Notes: a model not told the origin generated them from the sequence alone. Positions 23,462-32,277 are shown, numbered from the stretch's first letter. The stretch: DNA of 64,000 nucleotides from JBAXTZ01 sp037129925 (GCA_037129925.1 JBAXTZ010000010.1:20813-84812), one strand, 5' to 3'. Made by a program: numbers and translations.

Positions 23462-24964
23462 ATGCTGTGTACCTGTAAAAATTTTGGAATGACTATTACG
23501 ACGGAAGAACGCGAGTTGTTTTCCGGGCTTAATTTTTCTCTGCAGCGTGGCGAGTGTCTGGCTATTGCCGGGGCTAACGGCTGCGGCAAGAGTAGCTTCG
23601 CGGAACATCTCTACCGAGCCGCGGCGGGGCTGCCGCTAAAAGACGGATTAACTGTTTCCGGAACGTTGACGTGTGGTAAAAACAGCAGCGTCGCCTGGCT
23701 GGAGCAGAGCGCCGGGGTCGAAGAAGTTTCCCTGGCGGATGGTAACGATTATTGGCAGGAATTGTTGCTTGGGGAAGATTACGAATCTCGCGGCACGCCA
23801 TCGGATGGACAACGGCAGAAGTTGCGTATTGCGGCGACGCTGCGCGCGAGCGCCGACTTGTATATCTTCGACGAACCGACAAATTTTCTGGATTTTGCCG
23901 GAATAGCTGCTTTCGATACTGCGCTGAGCGGATTGCTGGCACAGGGTAAAGGCGTGATTCTTATCAGCCACGACCGCAGTCTGATTGATAACCATGCCGA
24001 CAAAACGCTGTATTTTACCAAAAACGGCATTTTCAGCAGCGCCGGTGGTTGGAGCGATTCTTTCAACTTGTATCAGTCCACGATGGAAGGCCGGGCGCGG
24101 GAAACGGCGACAATCCGGAACAAAATCAATCAGCTAAAGCAGGATGCGGAACGTAAGAAACGCTGGTCGGAAAAATGTGAAAGCACAAAATTCGGCAGCG
24201 GTTGCAGTGATCGCGGCGCAGTCGGCGCGCAGGCTGCACGGCTGATGAAACGGTCACTGCAGCAGCGGCGCCGGATCGACCAAAAAATTCAGGCGCTCGA
24301 AAAATGTAAACCGCGGGCAGAGGCGGTACCGAATCTGGCTTTTCCCGTTTACAAAGTCGGTAACAAGACTGTCAGCGAACTGCGCAACGTGGCATTTACT
24401 TATCCTGATAGCGAAAAACTGTTCGACGGATTATCCTGCCTGTTGTCAACCCGTGACCGGATTTGTTTTCTTGGCGAAAACGGTATCGGCAAGAGTACGT
24501 TGATGAAAATAATGACCGGTAAACTTGATGTCGATAGCGGTGTGGCACGGGTATCCGCGGCAGTGAACTGGTTTTACATCCCGCAGGGATTGCGCGGGTT
24601 TTGGCGTGATGAGCGGACGTTATTGGGTAATTTTAGCGCAGCCGGTATTAACGAGGCGACTGCGCGGCGCTTTTTGGGTGCCGCCGGTATCTGGGGCGAG
24701 CAGGCGAAAAAACCGCTATCCTCATTTTCCCACGGCGAGCTGATGCGTGCGGCGCTGGTATTGTGCATACTCAGCAACGCCGAATTTATCTTTATGGATG
24801 AGCCGACATCGCATCTGGATGTCGAAACGATTATGATCATGGAAAAAATGCTGCAAGAGTTTTCCGGTGGTTACGCGTTAATTAGTCACGATCAGCGGTT
24901 TATCGAGAATGTCGCAGAGAAAATAATGCTTATTAATAAGAATGGAAACCTAGAACTGGCATAG
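23462..24964 (+). CDS. ABC-F family ATPase, Lsa/Vga-like ribosome-protection type
   Basis: A 500-residue cytoplasmic protein with two ABC ATPase domains and no membrane segments. First domain: Walker A GANGCGKSS, a degenerate signature SDGQRQ, Walker B YIFDEPTNFLD. Second domain: GENGIGKST, signature SSFSHGE, Walker B FIFMDEPTSHLD. The linker between them is Lys/Arg-rich and contains GAVGAQAARLMKRS, which recalls the linker of Lsa-type proteins that displace lincosamides, streptogramins A and pleuromutilins from the ribosome. Whether this member confers resistance or acts as a translation factor cannot be read. The ribosome binding site is weak. It lies 77 nt after the AAA ATPase gene, with fosX and rsgA close by. 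Confidence 0.83.
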   Translation: MLCTCKNFGMTITTEERELFSGLNFSLQRGECLAIAGANGCGKSSFAEHLYRAAAGLPLKDGLTVSGTLTCGKNSSVAWLEQSAGVEEVSLADGNDYWQELLLGEDYESRGTPSDGQRQKLRIAATLRASADLYIFDEPTNFLDFAGIAAFDTALSGLLAQGKGVILISHDRSLIDNHADKTLYFTKNGIFSSAGGWSDSFNLYQSTMEGRARETATIRNKINQLKQDAERKKRWSEKCESTKFGSGCSDRGAVGAQAARLMKRSLQQRRRIDQKIQALEKCKPRAEAVPNLAFPVYKVGNKTVSELRNVAFTYPDSEKLFDGLSCLLSTRDRICFLGENGIGKSTLMKIMTGKLDVDSGVARVSAAVNWFYIPQGLRGFWRDERTLLGNFSAAGINEATARRFLGAAGIWGEQAKKPLSSFSHGELMRAALVLCILSNAEFIFMDEPTSHLDVETIMIMEKMLQEFSGGYALISHDQRFIENVAEKIMLINKNGNLELA

Positions 24965-25115
24965 GGAATATGCCGGTTGCGGCGAAAAAAAAGGGGGAGA
25001 AACGATAAGGAGAAGTTAATTATTTACATATAACTTGCACATATTGTAATTGAACTATACAATTATAAATAGCACTGTAGCAGTATTAACAGAGATTAGT
25101 GAAAGCGAGGGATTT

Positions 25116-25907
25116 ATGAGCAAGATTTTTTTCAAATCAATGGTCGGGACTTTTATTTTAGCGTTAATGGTTATTTCCGCCAGCTACACACCGGCTTATG
25201 CAGCGACGGCACCGCAAGCAACACTTATTGCATCCGGGCATCCGGAATGGGCACCGGTAATGTGGCGTCAGGGTAATCAGATTGTCGGAGTGGGCGCGGA
25301 TTTGGTGCGGATAATGTGCAACGACCTGGGTATCAGTTGTGAAACTCGGGCAGTCGGTATGTGGGATGTCGTTCAAGATGGCGCTCGTGCCGGAAAAATC
25401 GACTTGCTGGTGGGCGCCTATAAGACTGACGCCCGCCAGAAATATCTCGATTATTCGATAGCCTATGCATCGGATCCGGTGGTCTTATTTGTTCGTAAGG
25501 GTAGTACTCTGAATTACAGCGGCTGGAGTGATCTGGTTGGGAAAAAGGGTGTTGTTACCCTAGGGGATAGTTATGGTTCTGCTTTCGATGAATATATCAA
25601 AGCAAACTTGAAGGTAACGGCGGTTGGCTCTGCCCAAGATGCTTTTGCCCAACTTATAAACGGCAACTGTGATTACTTTATTTACGCGCAGTACTCCGGC
25701 AAAGCCGAACTGCGCCGGTTACACTTGACCGATACAATCACCATGCTTGATAAACCGGTCTCTGAGGAAAAGTTTTATATCGCCTTTTCCAAAGTCTCGC
25801 CATTTGCCAAGTATTTGCCGCAGTTTAATAAACTTATCGAAAAATATCTAAATGACGGCACTATTGATATGTTATTTAAGGTCAATAACAAGTTGGCCGG
25901 CATCTAA
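25116..25907 (+). CDS. Extracellular solute-binding protein, family 3-like
   Basis: A 263-residue exported binding protein. Residues 1-28 form a signal peptide ending in AYA. The mature part has the two-lobed periplasmic-binding pattern of amino-acid receptors: GVGADLVRIMCNDLGI, DLLVGAYKTDARQKYLDYSIAY, then the hinge and LVGKKGVVTLGDSYGSAFDEYI. ATG 25116 follows GCGAGGGAT; the frame open from 25050 is not used. No permease or ATPase gene is adjacent, so it is an orphan receptor or works with a transporter elsewhere. Ligand unknown, probably a small polar compound or amino acid. Confidence 0.85.
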   Translation: MSKIFFKSMVGTFILALMVISASYTPAYAATAPQATLIASGHPEWAPVMWRQGNQIVGVGADLVRIMCNDLGISCETRAVGMWDVVQDGARAGKIDLLVGAYKTDARQKYLDYSIAYASDPVVLFVRKGSTLNYSGWSDLVGKKGVVTLGDSYGSAFDEYIKANLKVTAVGSAQDAFAQLINGNCDYFIYAQYSGKAELRRLHLTDTITMLDKPVSEEKFYIAFSKVSPFAKYLPQFNKLIEKYLNDGTIDMLFKVNNKLAGI

Positions 25908-25958
25908 AGAGTACCTATCTTAACGGCAAAAATTTGCGCAAACTAAATAGCCAATAGA

Positions 25959-25999
25959 AACCGGTTATAAACGCTGAACCAGAGAGCGATTGTAACCGG
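25959..25999 (+). repeat. Long hairpin without U tract
   Basis: AACCGGTTATAAACGCT pairs with AGCGATTGTAACCGGTT at 15 of 17 positions around a 7-nt loop. No T run follows, so it is not a standard terminator. It could stabilise the 3' end of the binding-protein mRNA. Confidence 0.5.
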
Positions 26000-26007
26000 T
26001 TACATAT

Positions 26008-26151
26008 ATACGCGAGCTGGAACTGCTAAATAAATTCAGGACAATCATGCCGAAAAATTACTCACGCTAGATGAAATCGGCGCCGGAACTCACCACGAAG
26101 GTATTAAGAAGCTTAATATAATTGACTGGTTGCTAGAGTGAAATTAAGTTC
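26008..26151 (+). pseudogene. Decayed copy of the 3' end of an AAA/DUF4143 ATPase gene
   Basis: About 145 nt match the last part of the gene at 22183-23385 (from CGCGAGCTGGAA to the stop and a few bases beyond) at high identity. One base is missing near 26025-26032 relative to the intact gene, and the shifted frame then meets a TAG. The final codons (ATTGACTGGTTGCTAGAGTGA) are still recognisable. Only the 3' end remains, so this is the scar of a deleted tandem paralogue or a local duplication. It cannot encode a functional protein. Confidence 0.85.
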
Positions 26152-26219
26152 TATAATTATCAACACCGAAGACTTGGACGGTGTCAGCGGCAATGACGGG
26201 CATTTCCAAATTAATTATG

Positions 26220-26249
26220 CAGCGACGCTTAGGCGGGCGCTGTTTTTTT
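26220..26249 (+). terminator. Short intrinsic terminator
   Basis: CAGCG and GCGCTG arms around a GC-rich loop, followed by seven T residues. It follows the ATPase remnant and may be its original downstream terminator. Confidence 0.55.
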
Positions 26250-26286
26250 GATTATGGCGATTTATTCGCTGTCCTTTGTAACAGGT

Positions 26287-26314
26287 TTGTGACAGCGCTC
26301 TGCTAGAATATAAC
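26287..26314 (+). promoter_or_regulatory. Possible promoter of the lipase-like gene
   Basis: TTGTGA, a 16-nt spacer and TATAAC, about 130 nt before the lipase start. The match is moderate. Nothing else is seen between 26250 and 26442. Confidence 0.35.
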
Positions 26315-26442
26315 TCAGAGTCAAAAATCAGGCGGTGTGCATAAAAAAACTTTGTAGCGCGGGGTTTTTGATCGCAATATTTCTTGCAAAGTGCATGATG
26401 GTGTGTAAATATTAAGTACATAATAGTTCTTGGGAGGGGTAT

Positions 26443-27660
26443 ATGAAAAAAGTGTTAATGTTACTGCTGGCAGCGGCGCTGGCGTTTGGCGGGGTTTGCG
26501 CTGCCGATGGTTACAAAAGTGTTCCCGGTGGCATCCGTTACGAACATATCGGCGATTACAATATCGAGCGATTAAACAAGATTATGTCAACCGAACTAAA
26601 AGAATTTAGTGACAGCACCGTTACCTTTCCGACGGCGACCAATGCCGTTGCCCTGTATCGCGTTATTTATCCGACGATAGTGCCGGACAAAAATAATAAG
26701 CCGGTTGAAGCCAGCGGATTAATCGCAATCCCCAAGTTGCGGCAAGCCAGATTCCCGGTGGTTTCTTATCAACACGGGACGGTTTTCACCAAGACTGAAG
26801 TACCAAGCTTTATCGAGCAGAGTACCGAAACGCGCCTAGAGGTAGCCCGCTTTGCCGGACAGGGTTATATTGTTATCGCTGCTGACTATATTGGTAAAGG
26901 CCTGTCCAATGAACCGGACAGCTATATGGCAAAAAATACCATGATCCAAGCCTGTCTGGATATGCTGCTCGCTTCAAAATCAATTTGCGCGGATTTGAAA
27001 GTGCAGCAAAGCGATTTATTTTTGAGTGGCTGGTCGCAGGGGTCGTGGAATACCATGGCGTTTCGTAATCGCTTGGAAACGCTGGGGATTCCGGTCAAAG
27101 CGGCAGCTACTGCCAGTACCCCGACCGATATCAATTTAATGCTTTCGAGCTATATCAATAATCCCAACAAACTCGATGTGTCCTGGTTGGTCGGAATCTT
27201 TGCGCTCTATATCAATTCCTATGAGCAAAATTATGGCATGATGGGATTGGTGAGTGCTGCCATTCGCCCCCAATATCAGCAAACCGCGCGCGATTTCTAT
27301 GCCAATAAAATTGGTTGGACGGAAGCATCAAAAATCTTCCCGCAGACGGTAAATGAGTTCTTAACGCCGGAATTTGCCGCCGGTAGCAGTTTGTATTCAA
27401 ACGAGTTTTTTAAGCGCACGGAAGCAGACGAGTGTTATCGCTGGCGCTATGTAACACCAACCAGATTTTATTATGGCAAAGTAGATGAAGTAATTCGTCC
27501 GTATATCGGCGCTACCTTGCCGACCGAATACCAAATAATGGTCGGCGGCGCCTCGGCTCAGGCGATTGATGCCGGTGCTAATGCCACGCACCGCAACACC
27601 TTTATCTTTGCGGTACTCGATCAAAAGAAATGGTTCGACAGTTTGCTGGTCAACAAGTAG
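26443..27660 (+). CDS. Secreted alpha/beta hydrolase (secretory lipase-like)
   Basis: A 405-residue exported hydrolase. Residues 1-21 form a signal peptide ending in CAA. The nucleophile elbow GWSQGS (near residue 198), with preceding AADYIGKGLSNEP and PVVSYQHGT oxyanion-hole region, is characteristic of the alpha/beta-hydrolase fold. The overall layout resembles the secretory lipase/prolyl-oligopeptidase-like esterases. A late Asp and a His (NATHRNTF near residue 385) can complete a Ser-Asp-His triad. The ribosome binding site GGGAGGGG is strong. It stands alone behind its own promoter region. The substrate is likely an ester or lipid. Confidence 0.83.
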   Translation: MKKVLMLLLAAALAFGGVCAADGYKSVPGGIRYEHIGDYNIERLNKIMSTELKEFSDSTVTFPTATNAVALYRVIYPTIVPDKNNKPVEASGLIAIPKLRQARFPVVSYQHGTVFTKTEVPSFIEQSTETRLEVARFAGQGYIVIAADYIGKGLSNEPDSYMAKNTMIQACLDMLLASKSICADLKVQQSDLFLSGWSQGSWNTMAFRNRLETLGIPVKAAATASTPTDINLMLSSYINNPNKLDVSWLVGIFALYINSYEQNYGMMGLVSAAIRPQYQQTARDFYANKIGWTEASKIFPQTVNEFLTPEFAAGSSLYSNEFFKRTEADECYRWRYVTPTRFYYGKVDEVIRPYIGATLPTEYQIMVGGASAQAIDAGANATHRNTFIFAVLDQKKWFDSLLVNK

Positions 27661-27809
27661 CGAAAAAGCCAAAAATCAACAATTAGTGTATATGGTAATA
27701 GTGCAAAAAATTGTGGGGTTATTCATAATTTGATTAACCCTATAATTTTTAGTCCTTTGCCATTAATTTTTCATGACTAGGCGTCGGGCAGCCTATAAGG
27801 GGGTTCGAA

Positions 27810-29396
27810 ATGGGAAACGCGGTTACTAAATACGCCCCGTTAGCAGTAATCGTACTGGCACAGATGGTTATTACCGGCGACAATGCCATCATCGGCATAA
27901 TTACCGCTGTTTGGATGGTGGCTTTTTCGACATCTATCGATCAGATTCAAATGGCCAACGCGGTTTACGCGTTAACTTCCGCGGCGTTTATGACTGCCGG
28001 TGGGATGTTGGGTTTGGCAATCGGTTGGCGGCGAATCTTTGTAATCGGGGCGGCATTGCTGGCGGTCGGTGAAGCTGTTACGATGTTGGCGCCCAATATT
28101 CAGACGATTATCTGGGTCGCCCGGGTGTTGTGCGGTTTGGGAGCCGCGCTATTAGTTCCAGCCACGATTGGGTTGTGCGCGGTACTGTATCGCGGTCGTG
28201 AACTGGGCATCGCATTTGGCAGCATCGGCGCCGCGTCCGGGGTGGCTTCAATCTTGATACCGATTATGTCGGGAATTGTTATTGAGAAATTGGATTGGCG
28301 CTGGATGTACGCCGCGCTGGCAATTGTCCTAGTGCTGACGGCGATTGCCGGACAAGCACTCTTGCCGAAAAAGCAAACTACTGAAGAACGATTCCGAATT
28401 GATTACGTCGGTATTGTTCTTGCCGGAGCAGGCGTGGTATTTCTGACCGTAGGGTTGACTAAGCTGGCAGTTTGGGGCTGGTGGACGGCGCTGGATGCAC
28501 CGTTTACGATTTTTGGATTGTCCCCAGCGCTACCGATGCTCGTGCTTGGCGCGCTAATTCTCGTTGTCTTAGTCAAATATGAGGTTTGGGTTGAGAAAAA
28601 ACATTCCGATTGCCTGCTGCCATCAATATTTGTGACAAACGGACAGGTGCGTAACGGTCTGTACATGAACAGCTTCCAGTTTCTTTGTCTGGGTGCAGTG
28701 ATGTTTATGATTATTTCCTGGCTGCAAATAGTTGTCAATTATGACCCGCTGCTGACCGCAGTTGCGGTTCTAATTATGCCATTGTCGATGATAATATTTT
28801 CCGTTGGAATCCCAATCGTATTTTACCGGGCATCGCCCTGTATCATCTGCACTGTCGCCGTGCTGTTATCGGCTGTTGCCTGTCCGTTTATGATATTTGG
28901 CATGGAACAAGCCAGTGTAAATATTTTGCTGTATATCGGCTTGTTCATCATGGGCTGCGCCCAAGGGATGATTGCGTCGCAGGCCTCAATGATTGTGTCC
29001 CAATCAGTCAGCGACAGCCAGGCGGCACAATCTGGCGGCATCCAGGCGGCAATGCGCAGTATTGGCTCAGTCATTGGTTTGACGGTGATTGGCGCATCGT
29101 TAGTGCTATCGCTGAACAGCGGCTTCAAAAGCGACATCAACGCCGCGCATTTCCGCGAATATGTTGTTAATCAAGTTAATGAAATCAAAGTCGTCGGGTT
29201 CGTCTCTGATAAGGATGTGGACAGTTTTCTTGGTCAACGCGCGATAACGACCAATGAGCAAGTAGCGATAAAACAAATTTATGCAGCCAACCGACTGCAA
29301 GCGGCTCGTATCGCGCTCTGGGTGCTATGCGTGGTAGCTTTACTGCATTTATTAGCATTAAAATACGTTCCCCGGCAGCCCTTTAGTCAGCAATGA
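27810..29396 (+). CDS. MFS drug transporter, DHA2 (14-TM) type
   Basis: A 528-residue integral membrane protein with about fourteen predicted segments. It shows the DHA2 pattern: a first half with VARVLCGLGAALLVPATIGLCAVLYRGRELGIAFGSIGAASGVA (motif C-like) and a long soluble loop near the C-terminus (residues about 440-490). It probably exports cationic or amphipathic compounds by proton exchange. The start follows AAGGGGG. A gene for a protein with a double-glycine leader follows 130 nt later; whether this transporter handles that product is unknown, and classic GG-leader export would need a peptidase-containing ABC transporter instead. Confidence 0.88.
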   Translation: MGNAVTKYAPLAVIVLAQMVITGDNAIIGIITAVWMVAFSTSIDQIQMANAVYALTSAAFMTAGGMLGLAIGWRRIFVIGAALLAVGEAVTMLAPNIQTIIWVARVLCGLGAALLVPATIGLCAVLYRGRELGIAFGSIGAASGVASILIPIMSGIVIEKLDWRWMYAALAIVLVLTAIAGQALLPKKQTTEERFRIDYVGIVLAGAGVVFLTVGLTKLAVWGWWTALDAPFTIFGLSPALPMLVLGALILVVLVKYEVWVEKKHSDCLLPSIFVTNGQVRNGLYMNSFQFLCLGAVMFMIISWLQIVVNYDPLLTAVAVLIMPLSMIIFSVGIPIVFYRASPCIICTVAVLLSAVACPFMIFGMEQASVNILLYIGLFIMGCAQGMIASQASMIVSQSVSDSQAAQSGGIQAAMRSIGSVIGLTVIGASLVLSLNSGFKSDINAAHFREYVVNQVNEIKVVGFVSDKDVDSFLGQRAITTNEQVAIKQIYAANRLQAARIALWVLCVVALLHLLALKYVPRQPFSQQ

Positions 29397-29526
29397 AAAT
29401 CGAGTCGGAGATTTCAATTAAAGTGTTTTTCCAAAAGCGGTTTCTTCATAATTTGCACATAATTCCATGTTAATATAACGGTAAAGCAAAAAAATCGACA
29501 CCGCATTTGGCAAAGTGGAGGATTGA

Positions 29527-29853
29527 ATGAAACAACTTAATTTGGAAGACTTAGAAAGGGTTATCGGCGGCGCGGATTTTTTCAATTTTAGCAGCAATGG
29601 TGTCGGGTTTGAATTTGTCGGTGGTCATTCATCGCAAGTGACCAATTGGGAAGAGGTCTGGAAGGAAGTTGAGAACGCTAAGGCAACTTACGGGTTAACT
29701 GACACGCAAGAGAAGAATCTTAAAAAAATCGCTGTCCAGACGTTTAATGATCTGATTGAAAGTAAATGCAGTCTGGAAAAATATAGTGGAACGCTAAGCG
29801 TACTCGACAATCCGAATTTGGACATCTCAACACTGAGAAAAGTAATAAAATAG
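29527..29853 (+). CDS. Double-glycine leader protein (bacteriocin/RiPP-type precursor)
   Basis: A 108-residue protein starting MKQLNLEDLERVIGG, a textbook GG-type leader: Leu/acidic helix and Gly-Gly at 14-15. Such leaders direct processing and export by C39-peptidase ABC transporters. The predicted mature part begins ADFFNFSSNGVGFEF, is Gly-rich at first, then charged and helical (about 45-108), with a single Cys. It is long for a bacteriocin and may be a secreted effector. The ribosome binding site GTGGAGG is good. No immunity gene, C39 transporter or modification enzyme is adjacent, so the export partner must be elsewhere. Function is inferred only from the leader. Confidence 0.65.
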   Translation: MKQLNLEDLERVIGGADFFNFSSNGVGFEFVGGHSSQVTNWEEVWKEVENAKATYGLTDTQEKNLKKIAVQTFNDLIESKCSLEKYSGTLSVLDNPNLDISTLRKVIK

Positions 29854-29914
29854 GGTTAAGCGCTACACACTTATCAATGGCGGATTTGAGAAACAGGCAG
29901 ATAGAAGTTAATAA

Positions 29915-30021
29915 AGTTGCAGTTTACGGAGTGCCGTGCTACCGTGGTACCTGTAAACTGCGGCAAAACAGATCAAGCAAATCCGCACGACGTGATGAAC
30001 GTTGGCGCGGATTATTTTAGT
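29915..30021 (+). ncRNA. Short structured RNA element, paralogue of the large RNA 3' end
   Basis: An element of about 105 nt upstream of the GH18 chitinase. CAGTTTAC (29920-29927) pairs perfectly with GTAAACTG (29953-29960) and encloses a smaller hairpin. A conserved CTGCGGCA segment follows. It ends with an intrinsic terminator (AATCCGC with GCGGATT, inner ACGT/ACGT, then ATTATTTT). A sequence matching it along its length, with compensatory stem changes, forms the last 100 nt of the large RNA at 33872-35141. A possible promoter (TTGAGA, 18 nt, TAATAA at 29885-29914) precedes it. It could be a separate small RNA or a leader for the downstream gene. Confidence 0.6.
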
Positions 30022-30032
30022 TGCAACATTTT

Positions 30033-30063
30033 GCAGGATAATTTTGGGTTTTGACGAATATTA
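30033..30063 (+). promoter_or_regulatory. Two-block intergenic motif, copy 3
   Basis: GCAGGATAAT and GACGAATATT, starts 20 nt apart, lying between the short RNA terminator and the GH18 chitinase start (30 nt downstream). Confidence 0.5.
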
Positions 30064-30092
30064 ATATTGTAGTTCGCGGAGAGGATGATTCT

Positions 30093-31193
30093 ATGAGAGT
30101 TGTTGTTCTGGTTATTTGCCTGATAATAATGCTTTCTGCAGGTACGCAGGTGGCAGCGCAGTACGAAATCTGCGCGTATCTTGCCGGTTGGGGTGATTGG
30201 CGGGCGGAGGATATTCAGGGTGACAAATTAACGCAACTTAACTACGCCTTCGCCGTTATCAGCAATGGACGTGCGGTGTTTGCCCGCCAGTATGATATCG
30301 ATAATATGGCGCTGCTGGCCGCGATCAAGACGCGTTATCCGCATTTGAAAATCAATCTTGCCGTCGGCGGCGGCAGTGAGGCAGAGGCTTTTCATCAGCT
30401 GGCGCTTACACCGCAAGGTCGCCGCAAATTTTGCAAAAGTCTGGTCGGGTTGTTAACAAAGTATAATTTCGATGGCGTAGATGTTGACTGGGAATCACCC
30501 GGTGATTACGCTGATAGCTCTGGCTCCGAAGCTTTTGCTAGTGCGGATCGGGAAAATTTCACCACGTTGCTCGCAGAAATCCGCCTATATCTCGACAAAC
30601 TACAAAAAGTCACCGGCAAACGCTATCAGCTTAGCAGCGCTGGCGGCCCAGGGCGGTCGTATCTGGCAAATATCGAGGGCGAACGAGTGGCAGCGATTGT
30701 CGATCAAGCGAACATTATGACCTACGATTTTCACGGCGGCTGGGATTATCAGACCGCGCATCACACCAATCTCGATGGCAAAGACGGCACCCCGTCTGGA
30801 ATAATCAATGTAAAATTAGCGGTGCAGAACTATCTCAATGCCGGCTTCGCTCCCGACCAACTGGTTATCGGCATCGCGTTATACGGTCGCAGCTGGAAAA
30901 AAGTCTATGCCGATGATGCTGGCTTGTATCAGATGTCCAAGACCGAGGGTGGGGCGGAATACACCTACGATGGGTTGAAGAAAAATTATTTCGGTAAAAA
31001 TGGCTTTAAACGAATTTGGGATAACGAGGCTAGCGCCGCTTATCTATGGAATGGCTCAGAGTTTATTACTTATGATGACACGCAATCGGTCGCAGACAAG
31101 GCGCGGTACGTAGTGAGCAGTAATTTGCGGGGGTTGATGCTCTGGGAGTACTCGCAGAATATTGACGGGGAACTGTTGAACGCGCTATATTAG
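30093..31193 (+). CDS. Secreted GH18 chitinase
   Basis: A 366-residue exported enzyme that cleaves chitin. Residues 1-22 are the signal peptide (MRVVVLVICLIIMLSAGTQV...). The GH18 motifs are complete: NLAVGGGS near 89-95, DGVDVDWE (Asp127, Asp130, Asp132, Glu134), MTYDFHGGWD, and LVIGIALYGRSWK. The C-terminal LMLWEYSQN supplies the conserved Trp. It therefore looks like an active, processive-type chitinase A/C-like enzyme. ATG 30093 follows GGAGAGGAT; the longer frame from 30051 begins inside the two-block motif. It lies downstream of a short structured RNA and near a GH46 chitosanase, so chitin or chitosan use is likely. Confidence 0.92.
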   Translation: MRVVVLVICLIIMLSAGTQVAAQYEICAYLAGWGDWRAEDIQGDKLTQLNYAFAVISNGRAVFARQYDIDNMALLAAIKTRYPHLKINLAVGGGSEAEAFHQLALTPQGRRKFCKSLVGLLTKYNFDGVDVDWESPGDYADSSGSEAFASADRENFTTLLAEIRLYLDKLQKVTGKRYQLSSAGGPGRSYLANIEGERVAAIVDQANIMTYDFHGGWDYQTAHHTNLDGKDGTPSGIINVKLAVQNYLNAGFAPDQLVIGIALYGRSWKKVYADDAGLYQMSKTEGGAEYTYDGLKKNYFGKNGFKRIWDNEASAAYLWNGSEFITYDDTQSVADKARYVVSSNLRGLMLWEYSQNIDGELLNALY

Positions 31194-31248
31194 CATTTAA
31201 ATCAGTTGAGGTTTGAGAAAATTGGCGAATAAATCGAGCAGGTGTGAG

Positions 31249-32181
31249 ATGATTGTAACAGTGACTTTGAATCCGGCAATCGACAAAACGCTGTATATCG
31301 ACGATTTTACCATCGACAGCGTGAATCGAATGCGGTCAATGCGAGTCGATGCCGGTGGTAAGGGGATAAACGTGTCCAAGGTTATCGCGGCGCTGGGCGG
31401 CCACAGTCTGGCTACCGGGATTATTGCCGGCCAGTCCGGGCTGTTTATCAAAAACTACCTTGACGAACAGCGATTGGCAAATGATTTTCTGGAAATTATC
31501 GGGGAGACTCGCACGAACATCAAGATTGTCGATTTGGTCAGGCATACGAATACCGACATCAATGAGCCGGGTCCGGTAATTGGCGCGCTGGAGTCTGCCG
31601 CTATTGTTGAACGAATAATTGAGATGGCTGAGCCGGATGCCGTCATGGTTTTTTCCGGCAGTGTTCTACCGGGAATAGCCCCGGATGTTTATTTTCAGCT
31701 GATCGCCGGTTGCAAACAGCGTGGGGCGGTCACGATTTTGGATGCTGATAATGAGTTGTTGAAAAAAGGAGTTGCGGCTGGTCCTTATCTGTTGAAACCA
31801 AACATTCACGAGCTGGAGCGGTTGGCCGGACGAAAACTGAAGGCAATCGACGATATTGCCGACTGTGCCCGACAGTTGATGAATGACAATGGTATTAAAT
31901 TCATGGTTGTTTCGATGGGCAGTCAGGGTGCGTTATTCATCGACGGCGAGCGTAGCGCGTTTTCTCCGGCGCTTCAAGTTGAAACGAGGAGTACCGTGAG
32001 CGCTGGTGATGCGATGGTTGCGGCGCTAGCTTGGTGCTTGTCGGAAAAGAAAGGTTTTAGCGAAACGGTAAAATTGGCTATGGCTTGCGGCGCGGCAAAT
32101 GCTATGACCGAGGGTAGCAATCCGGCGGGCAACTCGCTGGTCTATCAGTTTGTCGACAGGGTAAAATTAAAATATCGCTAG
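31249..32181 (+). CDS. 1-phosphofructokinase-family (PfkB) sugar kinase
   Basis: A 310-residue cytoplasmic kinase of the PfkB/ribokinase fold (FruK/LacC group) that phosphorylates a hexose phosphate. The N-terminal TVTLNPAIDKTLYI and DAGGKGINVSKVIAALGG, and the C-terminal active-site ETRSTVSAGDAMVAALAW with Asp base, are typical. ATG 31249 is chosen as the family-like start. It follows the GH18 gene closely (55 nt) with no terminator between and may be co-transcribed. No fruA or fruR is present, so the substrate (fructose-1-phosphate or tagatose-6-phosphate) is undecided. Confidence 0.88.
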   Translation: MIVTVTLNPAIDKTLYIDDFTIDSVNRMRSMRVDAGGKGINVSKVIAALGGHSLATGIIAGQSGLFIKNYLDEQRLANDFLEIIGETRTNIKIVDLVRHTNTDINEPGPVIGALESAAIVERIIEMAEPDAVMVFSGSVLPGIAPDVYFQLIAGCKQRGAVTILDADNELLKKGVAAGPYLLKPNIHELERLAGRKLKAIDDIADCARQLMNDNGIKFMVVSMGSQGALFIDGERSAFSPALQVETRSTVSAGDAMVAALAWCLSEKKGFSETVKLAMACGAANAMTEGSNPAGNSLVYQFVDRVKLKYR

Positions 32182-32206
32182 CTGCCAGTAATTATTGCCT
32201 CCAAAA

Positions 32207-32237
32207 AAAGGAATAAGCATAGCGGTTAGCGAATATA
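32207..32237 (+). promoter_or_regulatory. Two-block intergenic motif, copy 4
   Basis: A weaker first block (AAAGGAATAA) and AGCGAATATA, 21 nt apart, about 40 nt before the choloylglycine-hydrolase-family gene. Confidence 0.35.
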
Positions 32238-32277
32238 TAAACTAACTCATAAAATGAAGCTAAGGAGAATATTAATT

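Noticed and set aside
25959..25999. Intrinsic terminator after the solute-binding protein
   Set aside because: The stem is strong but no U tract follows, so it is listed only as a hairpin.
27715..27760. Hairpin GGGTTA/TAACCC with a TATAAT and T run between lipase and MFS genes
   Set aside because: Only a 6-bp stem and no convincing -35; it could be a weak terminator or promoter, but neither is supportable.
29915..30021. Assignment of the short element to c-di-GMP, THF, SAM, TPP or FMN riboswitch classes
   Set aside because: None of the conserved sequence blocks I remember for these classes is present; only stems and a terminator can be shown.
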